Of a DNA stretch of 64,000 bases, positions 16,580 to 26,188 are shown piece by piece. This stretch comes from Pseudomonadota bacterium (GTDB taxonomy: Bacteria > Pseudomonadota > Alphaproteobacteria > Rhizobiales > Rhizobiaceae), in NCBI GenBank assembly GCA_023404095.1, contig JAEYDD010000041.1:124001-188000 (forward strand), read 5' to 3'. A program made the translations under genes and the position numbers. The notes beneath the pieces are model-generated. The model had not been told where the DNA came from. It worked only from the letters and a program-made list of their open reading frames with translations, and did not search any database. The first letter of the stretch is position 1, and the number at the start of each line of letters is the position of its first letter.

Positions 16580-18382
16580 ATGGCCAACGTTTCCGCCCAG
16601 AACGGCACCAACGGTCTGCCGGGGGCAGGCATGAAGAGCGAAGGGCTCTGGTCGCAGTTGATGACGATGCGGCGGATCTACACGCGTTCCCCGGTCTTCG
16701 GCACGCTCCTCCTTATTTCCGCAGGCAGCTTTCTGGTGGTGGTGGCGACCGCGCTCGGCCAGATCGTGCTCAACCAGTGGAACCAGCCCTTCTACGACGC
16801 GATCGAGCGGCGCAATGTCGATGCCTTCTTCTACCAACTGAAGATCTTCGCTGCGATCGCCGGCGGCATGCTTCTTTTCAACATCCTGCAGCAATGGCTG
16901 AACCAGCGTTTCCGGCTGAAGCTGCGCGAGGGGCTGACCCATGACCTGATCTGCGAATGGATGCGGCCGCGCCGGGCGTTTCGCCTTGCAAACGCCGGCG
17001 CCATCGGCGTCAATCCGGATCAGCGCATGCAGGAAGACGCCGGCCATCTCGCCGATCTGACCACCGACCTGGCCTTCGGCCTGCTGCAGTCCTCCATCCT
17101 GCTCGTCTCTTTCGTCGGCGTGCTGTGGTCACTCTCCGAAGGGTTCATGTTCCAGATCAGCGGGCGGACGATCGACATCCCCGGTTACATGGTCTGGGCG
17201 GCGATCATCTATGCCGGCTCGGCCTCCCTGCTCAGCTGGCGTGTCGGCCGTCCGCTCATCGAGCTGAACGGAGAGCGCTACAATCGCGAGGCAGCCTTGC
17301 GCTTCACCATGATGCGCGTCAACGAGCATATCGATTCCATCGCGCTCGCCGGCGGCGAAGCGGGTGAGCGCCAGAAGCTCGAAAACGACCTCGGCTCGGT
17401 TCTGACCGCGCTCCGCAACATCTTCCGCGCCCAGATCAATCTTGCCTGGGTCGTCGACGGCTATGGCTGGGTTACGGTCGTGGCACCGATCCTCGTGGCC
17501 GCCCCCGTCTATTTCTCCGGGCACATCAGCTTCGGCGGCCTGATGATGGCGGTCGGCGCCTTCAACCAGGTGCACACCTCGCTGCGCTGGTTCGTGGCCA
17601 ACATCGGCGCGATCACCGACTGGCGCGCGACGCTTCACCGCATTACATCCTTCCGCAGCGCGCTCGTTGCCACCGATACGCTCAACGACGCGGAAGGCCA
17701 CATCGAATTCGTGCTGAACGACTCCAACCGTCTGACGCTGGACCGGCTGGACGTCGCCTCGCCCACCGGGCGCACCCGCTTCGACGAGCCGCACATCGAG
17801 ATCGCTGCCGGCGAGCGCGTCGTCATCACTGGCGAGCCCCGCACCGGCAAGACCCTGCTGTTCCGCGCACTGGCGGGACTTTGGCCGCTCGGCAGCGGTC
17901 GCGTCGGCCTTCCCAAAGGCGAGGCGATCACCTTCCTGCCGCGAACGCCCTACATGCCGCCCGGCCGCCTGCGCGACGTGCTGTCCTATCCGCAGACCGA
18001 TACGTTCACGGACACCCAACTGATCGAAGCGCTGGCCCGTGTCGGACTGCAGCGCATGACGCCGCTGCTCGATACCGAGGCGCGCTGGGACCGCGAACTC
18101 AGCGACGAGGACGAACGGCTGCTGGCCTTCGCGCGGGCGCTGCTGCACAAGCCGCACTGGATCGTGCTGGACGAGGTGCTGGAGGCCATGGACCCGACGA
18201 CGCTGCGCCGCGTCCTGTCGATCCTGGAGACCGAGCTGCAAGGCTCCACCGTCGTGAGCCTGGGACGGGTTCTGCCGGACAAGGCGTTGTTCACGCGCGA
18301 GATCCGTCTCGTGCGCGAGCCAAAGCCCCAGTCCCGTCAGCCGGCCAGGCCGGACCGGAGCCTTGAGGGCGCGCAAGCGTAG
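16580..18382 (+). CDS. SbmA/BacA-like ABC transporter, permease fused to ATPase
   Basis: 600 residues, inner membrane, with the single-chain membrane-ATPase order of the YddA/ABCD-type family related to SbmA/BacA. An N-terminal region with about six helices (about 40-340) contains the family blocks LNQWNQPFYDAIERRNVDAF and NPDQRMQEDAGHLADLTTDL. The ATPase domain (about 385-585) has an acceptable Walker A (GEPRTGKT) and Walker B (HWIVLDEV), but the signature LSGGQ position reads LSDED and the D-loop is LEAMD, so the nucleotide site is atypical. Relatives import peptides or vitamin B12-like substrates; the substrate here is unknown. AGGAAGGAG precedes the ATG. Confidence 0.88.
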   Translation: MANVSAQNGTNGLPGAGMKSEGLWSQLMTMRRIYTRSPVFGTLLLISAGSFLVVVATALGQIVLNQWNQPFYDAIERRNVDAFFYQLKIFAAIAGGMLLFNILQQWLNQRFRLKLREGLTHDLICEWMRPRRAFRLANAGAIGVNPDQRMQEDAGHLADLTTDLAFGLLQSSILLVSFVGVLWSLSEGFMFQISGRTIDIPGYMVWAAIIYAGSASLLSWRVGRPLIELNGERYNREAALRFTMMRVNEHIDSIALAGGEAGERQKLENDLGSVLTALRNIFRAQINLAWVVDGYGWVTVVAPILVAAPVYFSGHISFGGLMMAVGAFNQVHTSLRWFVANIGAITDWRATLHRITSFRSALVATDTLNDAEGHIEFVLNDSNRLTLDRLDVASPTGRTRFDEPHIEIAAGERVVITGEPRTGKTLLFRALAGLWPLGSGRVGLPKGEAITFLPRTPYMPPGRLRDVLSYPQTDTFTDTQLIEALARVGLQRMTPLLDTEARWDRELSDEDERLLAFARALLHKPHWIVLDEVLEAMDPTTLRRVLSILETELQGSTVVSLGRVLPDKALFTREIRLVREPKPQSRQPARPDRSLEGAQA

Positions 18383-18474
18383 TCGCACCGGCTGTCAGGC
18401 GTTCAGACGCTGCCAAATCGTTCTGCCCAATTGGCAAGCGCCGGCCATTGCCCGCTCTCTGCGGTTGTGCGACG

Positions 18475-18936
18475 TCAGCGCTGTACGCCCCTCGCCGCCA
18501 GCACGTTGCGGATGGAAAAGCTCGAATGGATCCGCAGGACGCCCGGCAGCTTGGCAAGGATTTCCTTGTGGATGCGTTCGAACTCGCCGGCGCTTTGCAC
18601 CTCGACCCGCAGCAGGTAGTCGGAGCCGCCGGTCATCAGGTAGCACTCCTGGATTTCCGGGTGGCGCCGGACGGCGTTTTCGAAGCGATTGAGATGCTCC
18701 TCCGTCTGTCGCTCGAGCGTGATGTTAATAATTACGGCGATCGGGCTGCCGCCCTCCGAGCTGCCGATCAGCGCGGTATACCCGCGAATGACGCCCGTCT
18801 GCTCCAGCAGGGTGATGCGCCGTAGGCAGGCCGACGGCGAAAGCCCGACCTCCTCGGAAAGCTTGGCATTGGTGATGCGCGCGTTCAACCGAAGCAGACG
18901 GATGATGTTGCGGTCGATGGCATCCAGGCCCTTCAT
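18475..18936 (-). CDS. Lrp/AsnC-family regulator divergent from dadXA
   Basis: 153 residues. An N-terminal helix-turn-helix (LDAIDRNIIRLLRLNARITN followed by LSEEVGLSPSACLRRITLLE) and a C-terminal RAM/effector domain (about 70-150) are typical of Lrp. The start at 18936 is chosen because it gives the standard family length; a longer frame to 19062 would run across the whole intergenic region. Its divergence from alanine racemase and D-amino acid dehydrogenase strongly suggests it is the alanine/leucine-responsive activator of that pair, as in other dad systems. Confidence 0.92.
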   Translation of the reverse strand: MKGLDAIDRNIIRLLRLNARITNAKLSEEVGLSPSACLRRITLLEQTGVIRGYTALIGSSEGGSPIAVIINITLERQTEEHLNRFENAVRRHPEIQECYLMTGGSDYLLRVEVQSAGEFERIHKEILAKLPGVLRIHSSFSIRNVLAARGVQR

Positions 18937-18957
18937 GAAGAATCTTTCGTTTTGCCG

Positions 18958-18972
18958 CAGAAAATTTTCCCA
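18958..18972. promoter_or_regulatory. Lrp-box-like site between lrp and dadX
   Basis: CAGAAAATTTTCCCA matches 13 of 15 positions of the E. coli Lrp consensus YAGHAWATTWTDCTR. It sits in the 124-bp AT-rich space between the divergent regulator and dadX, where a binding site is expected. The match is by eye. Confidence 0.5.
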
Positions 18973-19060
18973 TATCCGGATTAATTGAATATCAGAGCGC
19001 AAATTCGAAGGAAAGCGCTCGATTCTTTCATTAGCCTGATCCTGTATCGAGGGATCGGCC

Positions 19061-20179
19061 ATGAATACGCATACCTACGAGATTTCCAGCCGTGACGGCG
19101 CTTCGGGATACCTGACGATCGACCTGCACGCGATCGAGCACAACTACCGCCTCTTGCAGCAGCGCACGGCCCCCGTCCCCGTGGCAGCCGTGGTCAAGGC
19201 CGATGCCTATGGCCTGGACGCCGGCCGCGTTGCTCCTGTCCTTTACGACGCCGGTTGCCGCGATTTCTTCGTCGCCCATTTCGGCGAGGCTGTCCGCCTG
19301 AAGACGTTCATCGAGCCGGATGCGCGGATTTTCGTGCTGAACGGGTTGCAGCCGGGCGCTGAAGGCCGATGCGCCGATCTCGGCATCATTCCCGTGCTCA
19401 ATTCGCTCGAACAGGTTGAGAACTGGTCGCGGACGGCGATCTCGCGCTGGGACGCCCTGCCCGCCGTGCTGCAGATCGACAGCGGCATGTCCCGTCTGGG
19501 CCTTCCGCCGGAGGAGATCGCGACGCTTGCCGGCGACCTTGCGCTTCTGACCGGCGTTGATCTTCTCTACCTCATGAGCCATCTGGCAAGCGCCGACGAG
19601 AACGACAGCCAGCAGAATGGCGACCAGCTTGCAGCCCTGCGCGATGCGGCCGCGCTCTTCCCGAAGCTTCCGCTCTGCTTTGCAAATTCGGGCGGCATCT
19701 TCCTGGGGAAGGATTTCCACGGCGCGCTCGCCCGCCCCGGCATCGCGCTCTACGGCGGCGTGCCGACGGACGTGCCAGGCATTGCAGTGAAGCCGGTCGC
19801 AAGGCTCGACGTCCGGGTGGTGCAGACGCGCACCGTACCGGCCGGCAGCCGCGTCGGCTACGGCGGCGCGCATGTGACGAGGACGGAAACGCGGCTGGCG
19901 ACCATCGCCGCCGGCTATGCCGATGGCCTGCCGCGCAGCCTGAGTGATCGGGGTGCAGCCTATCACGGCGGCGTTCGCCTGCCGATCGTCGGCCGCGTCT
20001 CTATGGACAGCATGACGATCGACATCAGCGCGCTGCCGCCGGGCACCCTGAAGCTCGGCAGCCTGGTGGAGATCATCGGCCCGCACCAGCCGCTGGAGGC
20101 TATCGCAGCGGATGCCGGCACCATTTCCTATGAAATCCTGACGTCGCTCGGCAACCGCTATCATCGCGAATACCGCTGA
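19061..20179 (+). CDS. dadX: Alanine racemase (catabolic type)
   Basis: 372 residues; interconverts L- and D-alanine using pyridoxal phosphate. The PLP lysine is K46 in VVKADAYG and the second catalytic base is Y267 in RVGYGGAHV. The C-terminal domain has the conserved VGRVSMDSMTIDI block. The start has GAGGG 9 nt upstream. Position 31 bp ahead of dadA marks it as the catabolic isozyme that feeds D-alanine to the dehydrogenase; it could also serve peptidoglycan synthesis. Confidence 0.95.
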   Translation: MNTHTYEISSRDGASGYLTIDLHAIEHNYRLLQQRTAPVPVAAVVKADAYGLDAGRVAPVLYDAGCRDFFVAHFGEAVRLKTFIEPDARIFVLNGLQPGAEGRCADLGIIPVLNSLEQVENWSRTAISRWDALPAVLQIDSGMSRLGLPPEEIATLAGDLALLTGVDLLYLMSHLASADENDSQQNGDQLAALRDAAALFPKLPLCFANSGGIFLGKDFHGALARPGIALYGGVPTDVPGIAVKPVARLDVRVVQTRTVPAGSRVGYGGAHVTRTETRLATIAAGYADGLPRSLSDRGAAYHGGVRLPIVGRVSMDSMTIDISALPPGTLKLGSLVEIIGPHQPLEAIAADAGTISYEILTSLGNRYHREYR

Positions 20180-20210
20180 ACGTCACGACAAGTATTAACG
20201 AGGGGCAATC

Positions 20211-21461
20211 ATGAAAATCACCATTCTGGGCGCCGGCGTCGTCGGCGTGACGTCGGCCTATTATCTCGCCAAGCAGGGCCACGAGGTCACCGTGCTCGAC
20301 CGGCAGCCCGGCCCGGCGCTGGAGACGAGCTTTGCCAATGCCGGTGAGATTTCACCCGGATACGCCTCGCCCTGGGCGGCACCCGGCATCCCGCAGAAGG
20401 CGGTGAAATGGCTGTTCATGAAGCACGCACCGTTGATCATCCGGCCGATGGCGGACGCCGCCACCTGGCGCTGGATGATGGCAATGCTCGCCAACTGCAC
20501 CAGCGCCCGTTACGCCACCAACAAGGGCCGCATGGTGCGCCTGGCCGAATACAGCCGCGATTGCCTGATCGCACTGCGCGAGGAGACCGGCATTTCCTAC
20601 GACCACCGCACGCAGGGCACGCTCCAGCTTTTCCGCACGCAGAAGCAGATCGATGGCATCGGCAAGGATGTCGAAGTGCTGCGCGCCGACGGCGTCCCCT
20701 TCGAGGTTCTCGATCCCGCTGGCTGCATCGCCGCCGAACCGGCACTGGCGCGCGTACGCGAAAAGATCGTCGGCGGCCTGCGCCTGCCCAACGACGAGAC
20801 CGGTGACTGCTTCAAGTTCACCAACATCCTGCAGGGCCATGCCGAGGCGCTTGGCGTGCGCTTCCGTTTCGGCGTCGACATCCGCGGGCTGAAGCACCTC
20901 GGAGACCGCGTCACGGGCGTGATGACCTCCGATGCCTTCATTGAATCGGACACGTTCGTCGCGGCACTGGGCAGCTACACACCCGCCCTGTTGAAGCCGC
21001 TCGGCCTGGTCGCGCCGATTTATCCGGTGAAGGGGTATTCGATCACCCTGCCGATCGTCGATGACAGCCGCGCGCCTGTATCCACCATCATGGACGAGAC
21101 CTACAAGATCGCCATCACGCGGCTCGGCGACCGCATCCGCGTTGGAGGAATGGCGGAAATCGCGGGTTTCAACAACGATCTGCCGCCGGCGCGCCGCGCC
21201 ACGCTCGAGCATTCCGTCGAGGACCTGTTCGGCGGCGCGGGCGACCAGTCGAAGGCGACCTTCTGGTCGGGCCTTCGGCCGATGACGCCGGATGGAACGC
21301 CGATCATCGGGCCGACGAGGTTCAAAAACCTCTACGTCAATTCCGGCCACGGCACGCTCGGCTGGACCATGGCGTGCGGCTCGGGGCGCGTGCTGGCCGA
21401 TCTCGTCAGCGGAAGGGCGCCCGAGATCGAAACCGCCGACCTCGGCCTCGGCCGCTACTGA
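20211..21461 (+). CDS. dadA: D-amino acid dehydrogenase, FAD-dependent
   Basis: 416 residues, DAO fold. The FAD dinucleotide motif is GAGVVGVTSAYYLA (7-20), followed by TSFANAGEISPGYASPWAAP, diagnostic of DadA. It oxidises D-alanine and other D-amino acids to oxo-acids and passes electrons to the membrane quinone pool. The C-terminal GLRPMTPDGTPIIGPT and NSGHGTLGWTMACGSGR blocks complete the FAD site. GAGGGG lies just upstream of the ATG. A strong terminator follows. Confidence 0.95.
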   Translation: MKITILGAGVVGVTSAYYLAKQGHEVTVLDRQPGPALETSFANAGEISPGYASPWAAPGIPQKAVKWLFMKHAPLIIRPMADAATWRWMMAMLANCTSARYATNKGRMVRLAEYSRDCLIALREETGISYDHRTQGTLQLFRTQKQIDGIGKDVEVLRADGVPFEVLDPAGCIAAEPALARVREKIVGGLRLPNDETGDCFKFTNILQGHAEALGVRFRFGVDIRGLKHLGDRVTGVMTSDAFIESDTFVAALGSYTPALLKPLGLVAPIYPVKGYSITLPIVDDSRAPVSTIMDETYKIAITRLGDRIRVGGMAEIAGFNNDLPPARRATLEHSVEDLFGGAGDQSKATFWSGLRPMTPDGTPIIGPTRFKNLYVNSGHGTLGWTMACGSGRVLADLVSGRAPEIETADLGLGRY

Positions 21462-21537
21462 GACCGTAGCGGTTGCGCGTCCGACAGGCGCAGTGCCGCA
21501 TCGGCCAATCAGTCGCCTTCGCGGGAACGGCTGTGTC

Positions 21538-21564
21538 CGCGGCGTGCCATCGCCGCGTTTTTTT
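21538..21564 (+). terminator. Intrinsic terminator of dadXA
   Basis: A 7-bp stem (CGCGGCG / CGCCGCG), 6-nt loop, then seven T. The T run overlaps the TAA stop codon of the convergent RND gene, so the two convergent units are packed without a gap. Confidence 0.85.
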
Positions 21565-24500
21565 ACTGTGCTGCCTTGTCGTGCTCCGCGGGCGTCGCCG
21601 GCGGGCCGGCGGCTTCCGGCGCAGGTCCGGCCCCGCCGATGCCGGTAAGGCGATGCGCCCGCTCGCGCAGCCACTGGAAAGTCACGTACAGCGCCGGGAT
21701 CAGGAAGATACCGACGAGCGAGGCGGCCAGCATGCCGCCTGCAACCCCGGTACCCACGGCACGGCGGCTCAGCATGCCCGCCCCCTGCGCGGTCACCAGA
21801 GGGATCAGGCCGACGATAAAGGCGAAGCTCGTCATCATCACGGCGCGGAAGCGGGTGCGCGCGCCGTCGATGGCCGCGTCGACGATGCTCTCCCCCTTCT
21901 CGCGACGGAACTTCGCGAATTCCACGATCAGGATCGCGTTCTTCGAGGCGAGCGCGATCAACACCACAAGGCCAATCTGCGCGTAGATGTCGAAGGATAG
22001 GCCGGCGACCAGGATGGAGACCAGCGCCCCGACCACGCCGACGATGACCGATAGCAGGACGGGTACCGGGATCATCCAGCTCTCGTAGAGGGCGACGAGG
22101 AACAGATAGGCAAACAGCACGGCGAGCGCGAGGATCGTCGTGGTCTTGCCGGCCGCCTCCAGTTCCTGCAGCGCCGTGCCCGTCCATTCGTAGCTGTAGC
22201 CAGGCGGCAGCGTCGCGGCCGACACGGACTCCATGGCCTGCAGCGCCTGACCGGAGGAGACGCCCGGCGCGGGCTGCCCGTTCAGCGTAATCGAGCGATA
22301 GTTGTTGTAGCGCACGATGGATTGCGGCCCGACGATGTAGCGGACGCTTGCGACCGATGCCACCGGCACCATCTGGCCCTGCGCGTTGCGCACGTGCAGG
22401 CGCGAAATGTCTGCGACCGACCGCCGGTCGGCCTGTGCGGCCTGCATCGTCACGCGCCAGCTGCGGCCATAGAGGTTGAAGTCGTTGATGTAGAAGGAGC
22501 CGAGCGTGCCCTGGAGGGTGGCGAACAGGTCGCTGACCGACACGCCGAGCGCCTGCAGGCGGTCGCGGTCCAGATCCAGATAGAGCTGCGGCGAACTGGC
22601 CGAATAGGTCGTGAAGGTCGGGCCCAGCAGCGGATTCTGGTTGGCAGCGATGATGAGGCCGCGGGCGGTCTCGGCAAGCTCCGCCGGCGAGCGCCCCTGC
22701 AGGTCGAGCAACTGGTATTCGAAGCCCGAGCCCGTTCCAAGCCCCATGATCGGCGGCAGGTTGAAGGCGAAGACCTGCGCCTCGCGGATTGACGCTCCCT
22801 TCGCCATCGCGGTCGCGACCGCCGCGTCGACGGAGGCGGCAGCGGTCGTCCGGTCGGCAAAGGGCTTCATCGTTACCACGGCAAAGCCGCTGCTCGACTT
22901 CGCAAGCCCGTCGAGGAAGCTGTAGCCGGTTACGGTGATGACGTTGGAAACCCCCTCGATTTCGCCGAGCATGGCCTCGACCCGCTTCACGACCGCATCC
23001 GTGCGGTTGAACGAGGCGCCTTCGGGCAGGCGGATCTCGGTGAAGAACGCCCCCTGGTCCTCCGCCGGCAGGAAGCCGGTCGGCACGATTCGAAACAGCC
23101 AGCCGGCAGCGCCTGCGGCGACCGCCAGCAACACCAGCCCGATCACGACCCGCCGGGCGATATGGCCGGCGACGAAGGCATATCCGTCGCGCCCTTTGTC
23201 GATGCCGCGAGAAATATAGCCGAGGATACCCCGCTTCGGCCCGTGATGCGGCTTGAGCAGGATCGCGCAGAGCGCCGGACTGAGCGTCAGCGCATTGATG
23301 GCCGACAAGACCATGGAGACGGACACTGCGACGGCGAACTGCTGGAACAGTTGCCCGCTCAATCCCGGGATGAAGGCGACAGGGACGAACACAGACAGCA
23401 GAACGAGCGTGATGGCGACGATCGCACCGGTGATTTCCCCCATCGCCAGCCGGGCAGCCTCCGCCGCCTGCATGCCGGGGTTCTCCTCCATCACCCGCTC
23501 GACGTTCTCGACCACCACGATCGCGTCGTCAACGACGATGCCGATCGCCAGCACGAGCGCCAATAGCGAGACGGTGTTGAGCGAGAACCCGAGCGCAAGG
23601 ATGACCGCGAAGGTGCCGATCAACGCGACAGGAACGGCGATCAGCGGGATGAGTGCCGCCCGCCAGTTTCCGAGAAACAGGAACACGACGATGATGACAA
23701 GCACGAAGGCCTCGATCAGCGTGTGCTCGACATTCTCTACGCTGGCCTCGACAAATTGCGCCGTGTCGTAGGCGACCTGGTATTTCAGCCCTTCGGGAAA
23801 CCCCTTCGAGAGCCGCTCCATCGCCTCGTTGACACCGCGCGCAGCGGCCAGCGCGTTGGCGCCCGGTGCCTGGTAGGTGCCGATCATGGCAACCGGCCGG
23901 CCGTTGAAGCGCGCGGTCGAATCGGAACTGGCTGCCCCGAGTTCCACCCGCGCCACATCACGGACGCGCACGAAGGAACCATCAGGCTCGGCGCGCAGCA
24001 CGATGTCTTCGAACTGAGACGGATCGCTCAGGCGCCCCTGCGTCTGGAGATTCAGCTGGAACAGGGGATCGTCCGTCATCGGCTGCGCGCCGATGCGCCC
24101 GATTGCGGCCTGTACGTTCTGCGCGCGGAGCGCATTGACCACATCCGTGGGCGTCAGCTTCAGGCTCGTCAGGCGATCAACATTCAGCACGATCCGCATG
24201 GAATAGTCCTGCGCGCCGAACAGCGAGGCGTCGCCCACGCCGGGCACGCGCTTGATCGTATCGAGAAGGTTGATGGTGGCGTAGTTTGACAAGAACAGAT
24301 TGTCGAAGTCCTTGCCTTCCTCGCCGTAGATGGTGATCACCTGCATCAGCGCTGAAGACTTCTTGCGCACGCTGACACCGGATTGCTTGACCTCCGAGGG
24401 CAACCCGGCCTCGGCGAGCGACACGCGATTCTGCACGTTCACCGTGGCGATGTCGGGGTCCGTGCCGACGGCGAAGGTGACGGTCAGGTTGTACGAGCCG

Positions 24501-24757
24501 TCCGCGCCGCTGGTGGACTTCATGTAGAGCATGTTGTCGACGCCGACGACCTTGCTCTCGATCGGCTGGGCGACGGTCGCCTCGACGACGTCGGCGCCGG
24601 CGCCCGAATAGCTGGCACTGACGCTGACCTGCGGCGGAACGATATCCGGAAACTGCGCCACGGGGAGTTGCGTCATCGCGATCAGCCCTGCCAGCGTCAG
24701 GACGATGGAGATGACGGCGGCGAAACGCGGGCGATCGATGAAGATTTCCGAAATCAT
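21563..24757 (-). CDS. RND-family multidrug efflux transporter (HAE1/AcrB-MexF type)
   Basis: 1064 residues, twelve membrane helices with two large periplasmic loops (about 40-335 and 560-870). The proton-relay aspartates are present in TM4 (GIVVDDAIVVVENVERV), and the RND repeat GLVVLIALASKNAILIVEF occurs in the second half. The pump should drive drug or solute export through a tripartite complex using the proton gradient. The adaptor gene ends three bases upstream. No outer-membrane TolC-type gene is adjacent, so a channel encoded elsewhere is needed. The substrate cannot be read. Confidence 0.95.
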   Translation of the reverse strand: MISEIFIDRPRFAAVISIVLTLAGLIAMTQLPVAQFPDIVPPQVSVSASYSGAGADVVEATVAQPIESKVVGVDNMLYMKSTSGADGSYNLTVTFAVGTDPDIATVNVQNRVSLAEAGLPSEVKQSGVSVRKKSSALMQVITIYGEEGKDFDNLFLSNYATINLLDTIKRVPGVGDASLFGAQDYSMRIVLNVDRLTSLKLTPTDVVNALRAQNVQAAIGRIGAQPMTDDPLFQLNLQTQGRLSDPSQFEDIVLRAEPDGSFVRVRDVARVELGAASSDSTARFNGRPVAMIGTYQAPGANALAAARGVNEAMERLSKGFPEGLKYQVAYDTAQFVEASVENVEHTLIEAFVLVIIVVFLFLGNWRAALIPLIAVPVALIGTFAVILALGFSLNTVSLLALVLAIGIVVDDAIVVVENVERVMEENPGMQAAEAARLAMGEITGAIVAITLVLLSVFVPVAFIPGLSGQLFQQFAVAVSVSMVLSAINALTLSPALCAILLKPHHGPKRGILGYISRGIDKGRDGYAFVAGHIARRVVIGLVLLAVAAGAAGWLFRIVPTGFLPAEDQGAFFTEIRLPEGASFNRTDAVVKRVEAMLGEIEGVSNVITVTGYSFLDGLAKSSSGFAVVTMKPFADRTTAAASVDAAVATAMAKGASIREAQVFAFNLPPIMGLGTGSGFEYQLLDLQGRSPAELAETARGLIIAANQNPLLGPTFTTYSASSPQLYLDLDRDRLQALGVSVSDLFATLQGTLGSFYINDFNLYGRSWRVTMQAAQADRRSVADISRLHVRNAQGQMVPVASVASVRYIVGPQSIVRYNNYRSITLNGQPAPGVSSGQALQAMESVSAATLPPGYSYEWTGTALQELEAAGKTTTILALAVLFAYLFLVALYESWMIPVPVLLSVIVGVVGALVSILVAGLSFDIYAQIGLVVLIALASKNAILIVEFAKFRREKGESIVDAAIDGARTRFRAVMMTSFAFIVGLIPLVTAQGAGMLSRRAVGTGVAGGMLAASLVGIFLIPALYVTFQWLRERAHRLTGIGGAGPAPEAAGPPATPAEHDKAAQ

Positions 24758-24760
24758 CGA

Positions 24761-25882
24761 TCAGCCACCTGCCGCAGGAGCGACGGCAGCGTCGACGACG
24801 ATGCCCGGCCGCACCTTGCCGATGCCGTCGGTGATGACCGCTTCCCCGTCCTTCAGCCCGGAGGCGATAACGGAAAAGCCGCGCGAGGACCGGGAAATGT
24901 CGACCCGGCGAAGCTCCACCTTGGAATCGGCACCGACAACCATGACGAAGGCGCCCTGCTGATCCCGCTGCACGGCCTCCTGAGGAATGGCGAGCACGTC
25001 CTGCTTGTTGGATTGCTCCAGTTCGACGCGCACCAGCGATCCGTCGAGCAGCAACCCGTCGGGATTGGGGAATTGCGCCCGCACCGTAACGGTGTCCGTG
25101 CCTTGCGTGACATTGCTCGAGACGAAGTTGATGGTGCCCTTGGAGGGATATTCCACGCCGTTCGGCAGGATGATGCGCACATTGGCGCCTGGCGAAATCT
25201 CGCCGCTGCGAACCTGTTCCTGATAGGTCAGGTACAGGGCGGTGGCGACCGAGAACTCGGCATTGATGGGGTCGAGTCGCGTCAGCGTCGTGAGCGCGCC
25301 GCTGTCCGGCCCGACGAGCGCGCCGACGTCGACGGTCGTCAATCCCACGATCCCGTCGAACGGTGCGGTGATCTTGGTGTAGGACAGGTTGAGCTCGGCC
25401 TGCGCCTTGCTGCCGTTCAGCCGCACGAGATCGGCTTCGGCCTTCTTCAGCTGGGCGTTTGCAATGTCGACCTGGGATTGCGGCACTGTGTTGCTGGCAA
25501 GCAGACGGTTGGAGCGGTCGCGCTCGATGACCGCCAGATCGCGCTGCGCCTCCGCAGACTGTATCGAGCCGACGATCTCCTGCAAGGCCGCCTGATAGGC
25601 TCCGTCCTCGACGCTGTAGAGCAGCGTGCCGGCCTTCACCTTCTGCCCTTCCTGGAAATCCACCGATTCGAGGAAGCCGGACACGCGCGCGCGGATATCG
25701 ACCCGCTGGATCGCCACCAGGCGCCCCGTCAGGTCAACGCTTTCGCGCAGGTCCATGATCTTGGCCGGAACGACCACGACGGCGGGTGGCGGCGCCTGCT
25801 GCGCCCTTGCTGCCCCTGCCGGCAGAAGGCCGGCCAAAGCGAAAGACGACATGACTGCTACCAGAAGCCCCATAATCCGCAT
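24761..25882 (-). CDS. RND efflux periplasmic adaptor subunit
   Basis: 373 residues; membrane fusion protein. The signal peptide (about 1-28) ends in GAARAQQ with no lipobox. Then come the lipoyl half-motifs (VDIRARVSGFLESVDFQEGQ and LSYTKITAPFDGIVG) flanking a helical hairpin (about 95-165), the beta-barrel and the membrane-proximal domain. It joins the inner-membrane RND pump to an outer-membrane channel. The start is placed at the ATG with CGGGGA upstream; an ATG eight codons earlier is weaker. Confidence 0.93.
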   Translation of the reverse strand: MRIMGLLVAVMSSFALAGLLPAGAARAQQAPPPAVVVVPAKIMDLRESVDLTGRLVAIQRVDIRARVSGFLESVDFQEGQKVKAGTLLYSVEDGAYQAALQEIVGSIQSAEAQRDLAVIERDRSNRLLASNTVPQSQVDIANAQLKKAEADLVRLNGSKAQAELNLSYTKITAPFDGIVGLTTVDVGALVGPDSGALTTLTRLDPINAEFSVATALYLTYQEQVRSGEISPGANVRIILPNGVEYPSKGTINFVSSNVTQGTDTVTVRAQFPNPDGLLLDGSLVRVELEQSNKQDVLAIPQEAVQRDQQGAFVMVVGADSKVELRRVDISRSSRGFSVIASGLKDGEAVITDGIGKVRPGIVVDAAVAPAAGG

Positions 25883-26188
25883 GCAATGTCCCCGCCTAGC
25901 CCGCACATACAGAAAGGTTCCTTATAGGCACCACGAGAAAGAGTAGTCGTGAACAATTCGATTGGGAAGACGTCTTGCCCAGCCACCACGCGCAAAATCG
26001 AAAAGGCGCCACAACCGGTCCGAAAGGCGCGATCATGCTTAAGGCATCCTGAACGGTCACGCTCCACCGTGGTTGCGACACGGGAACGATGGAGTGCCCG
26101 GGCGGGTGCGCCCATGAGGCGACTGTCTGCATCGATGCGGCCATGCTATCAACGGCCCGCCCCACATACCCCACCTGGCCGGATTCCG
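25883..26188. other. Divergent intergenic region upstream of the RND operon
   Basis: 306 bases between the adaptor gene and the divergent DUF454 gene. It must contain the efflux promoter. No regulator gene (TetR, LysR) is encoded next to the pump, and I see no convincing operator palindrome here. Confidence 0.45.
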
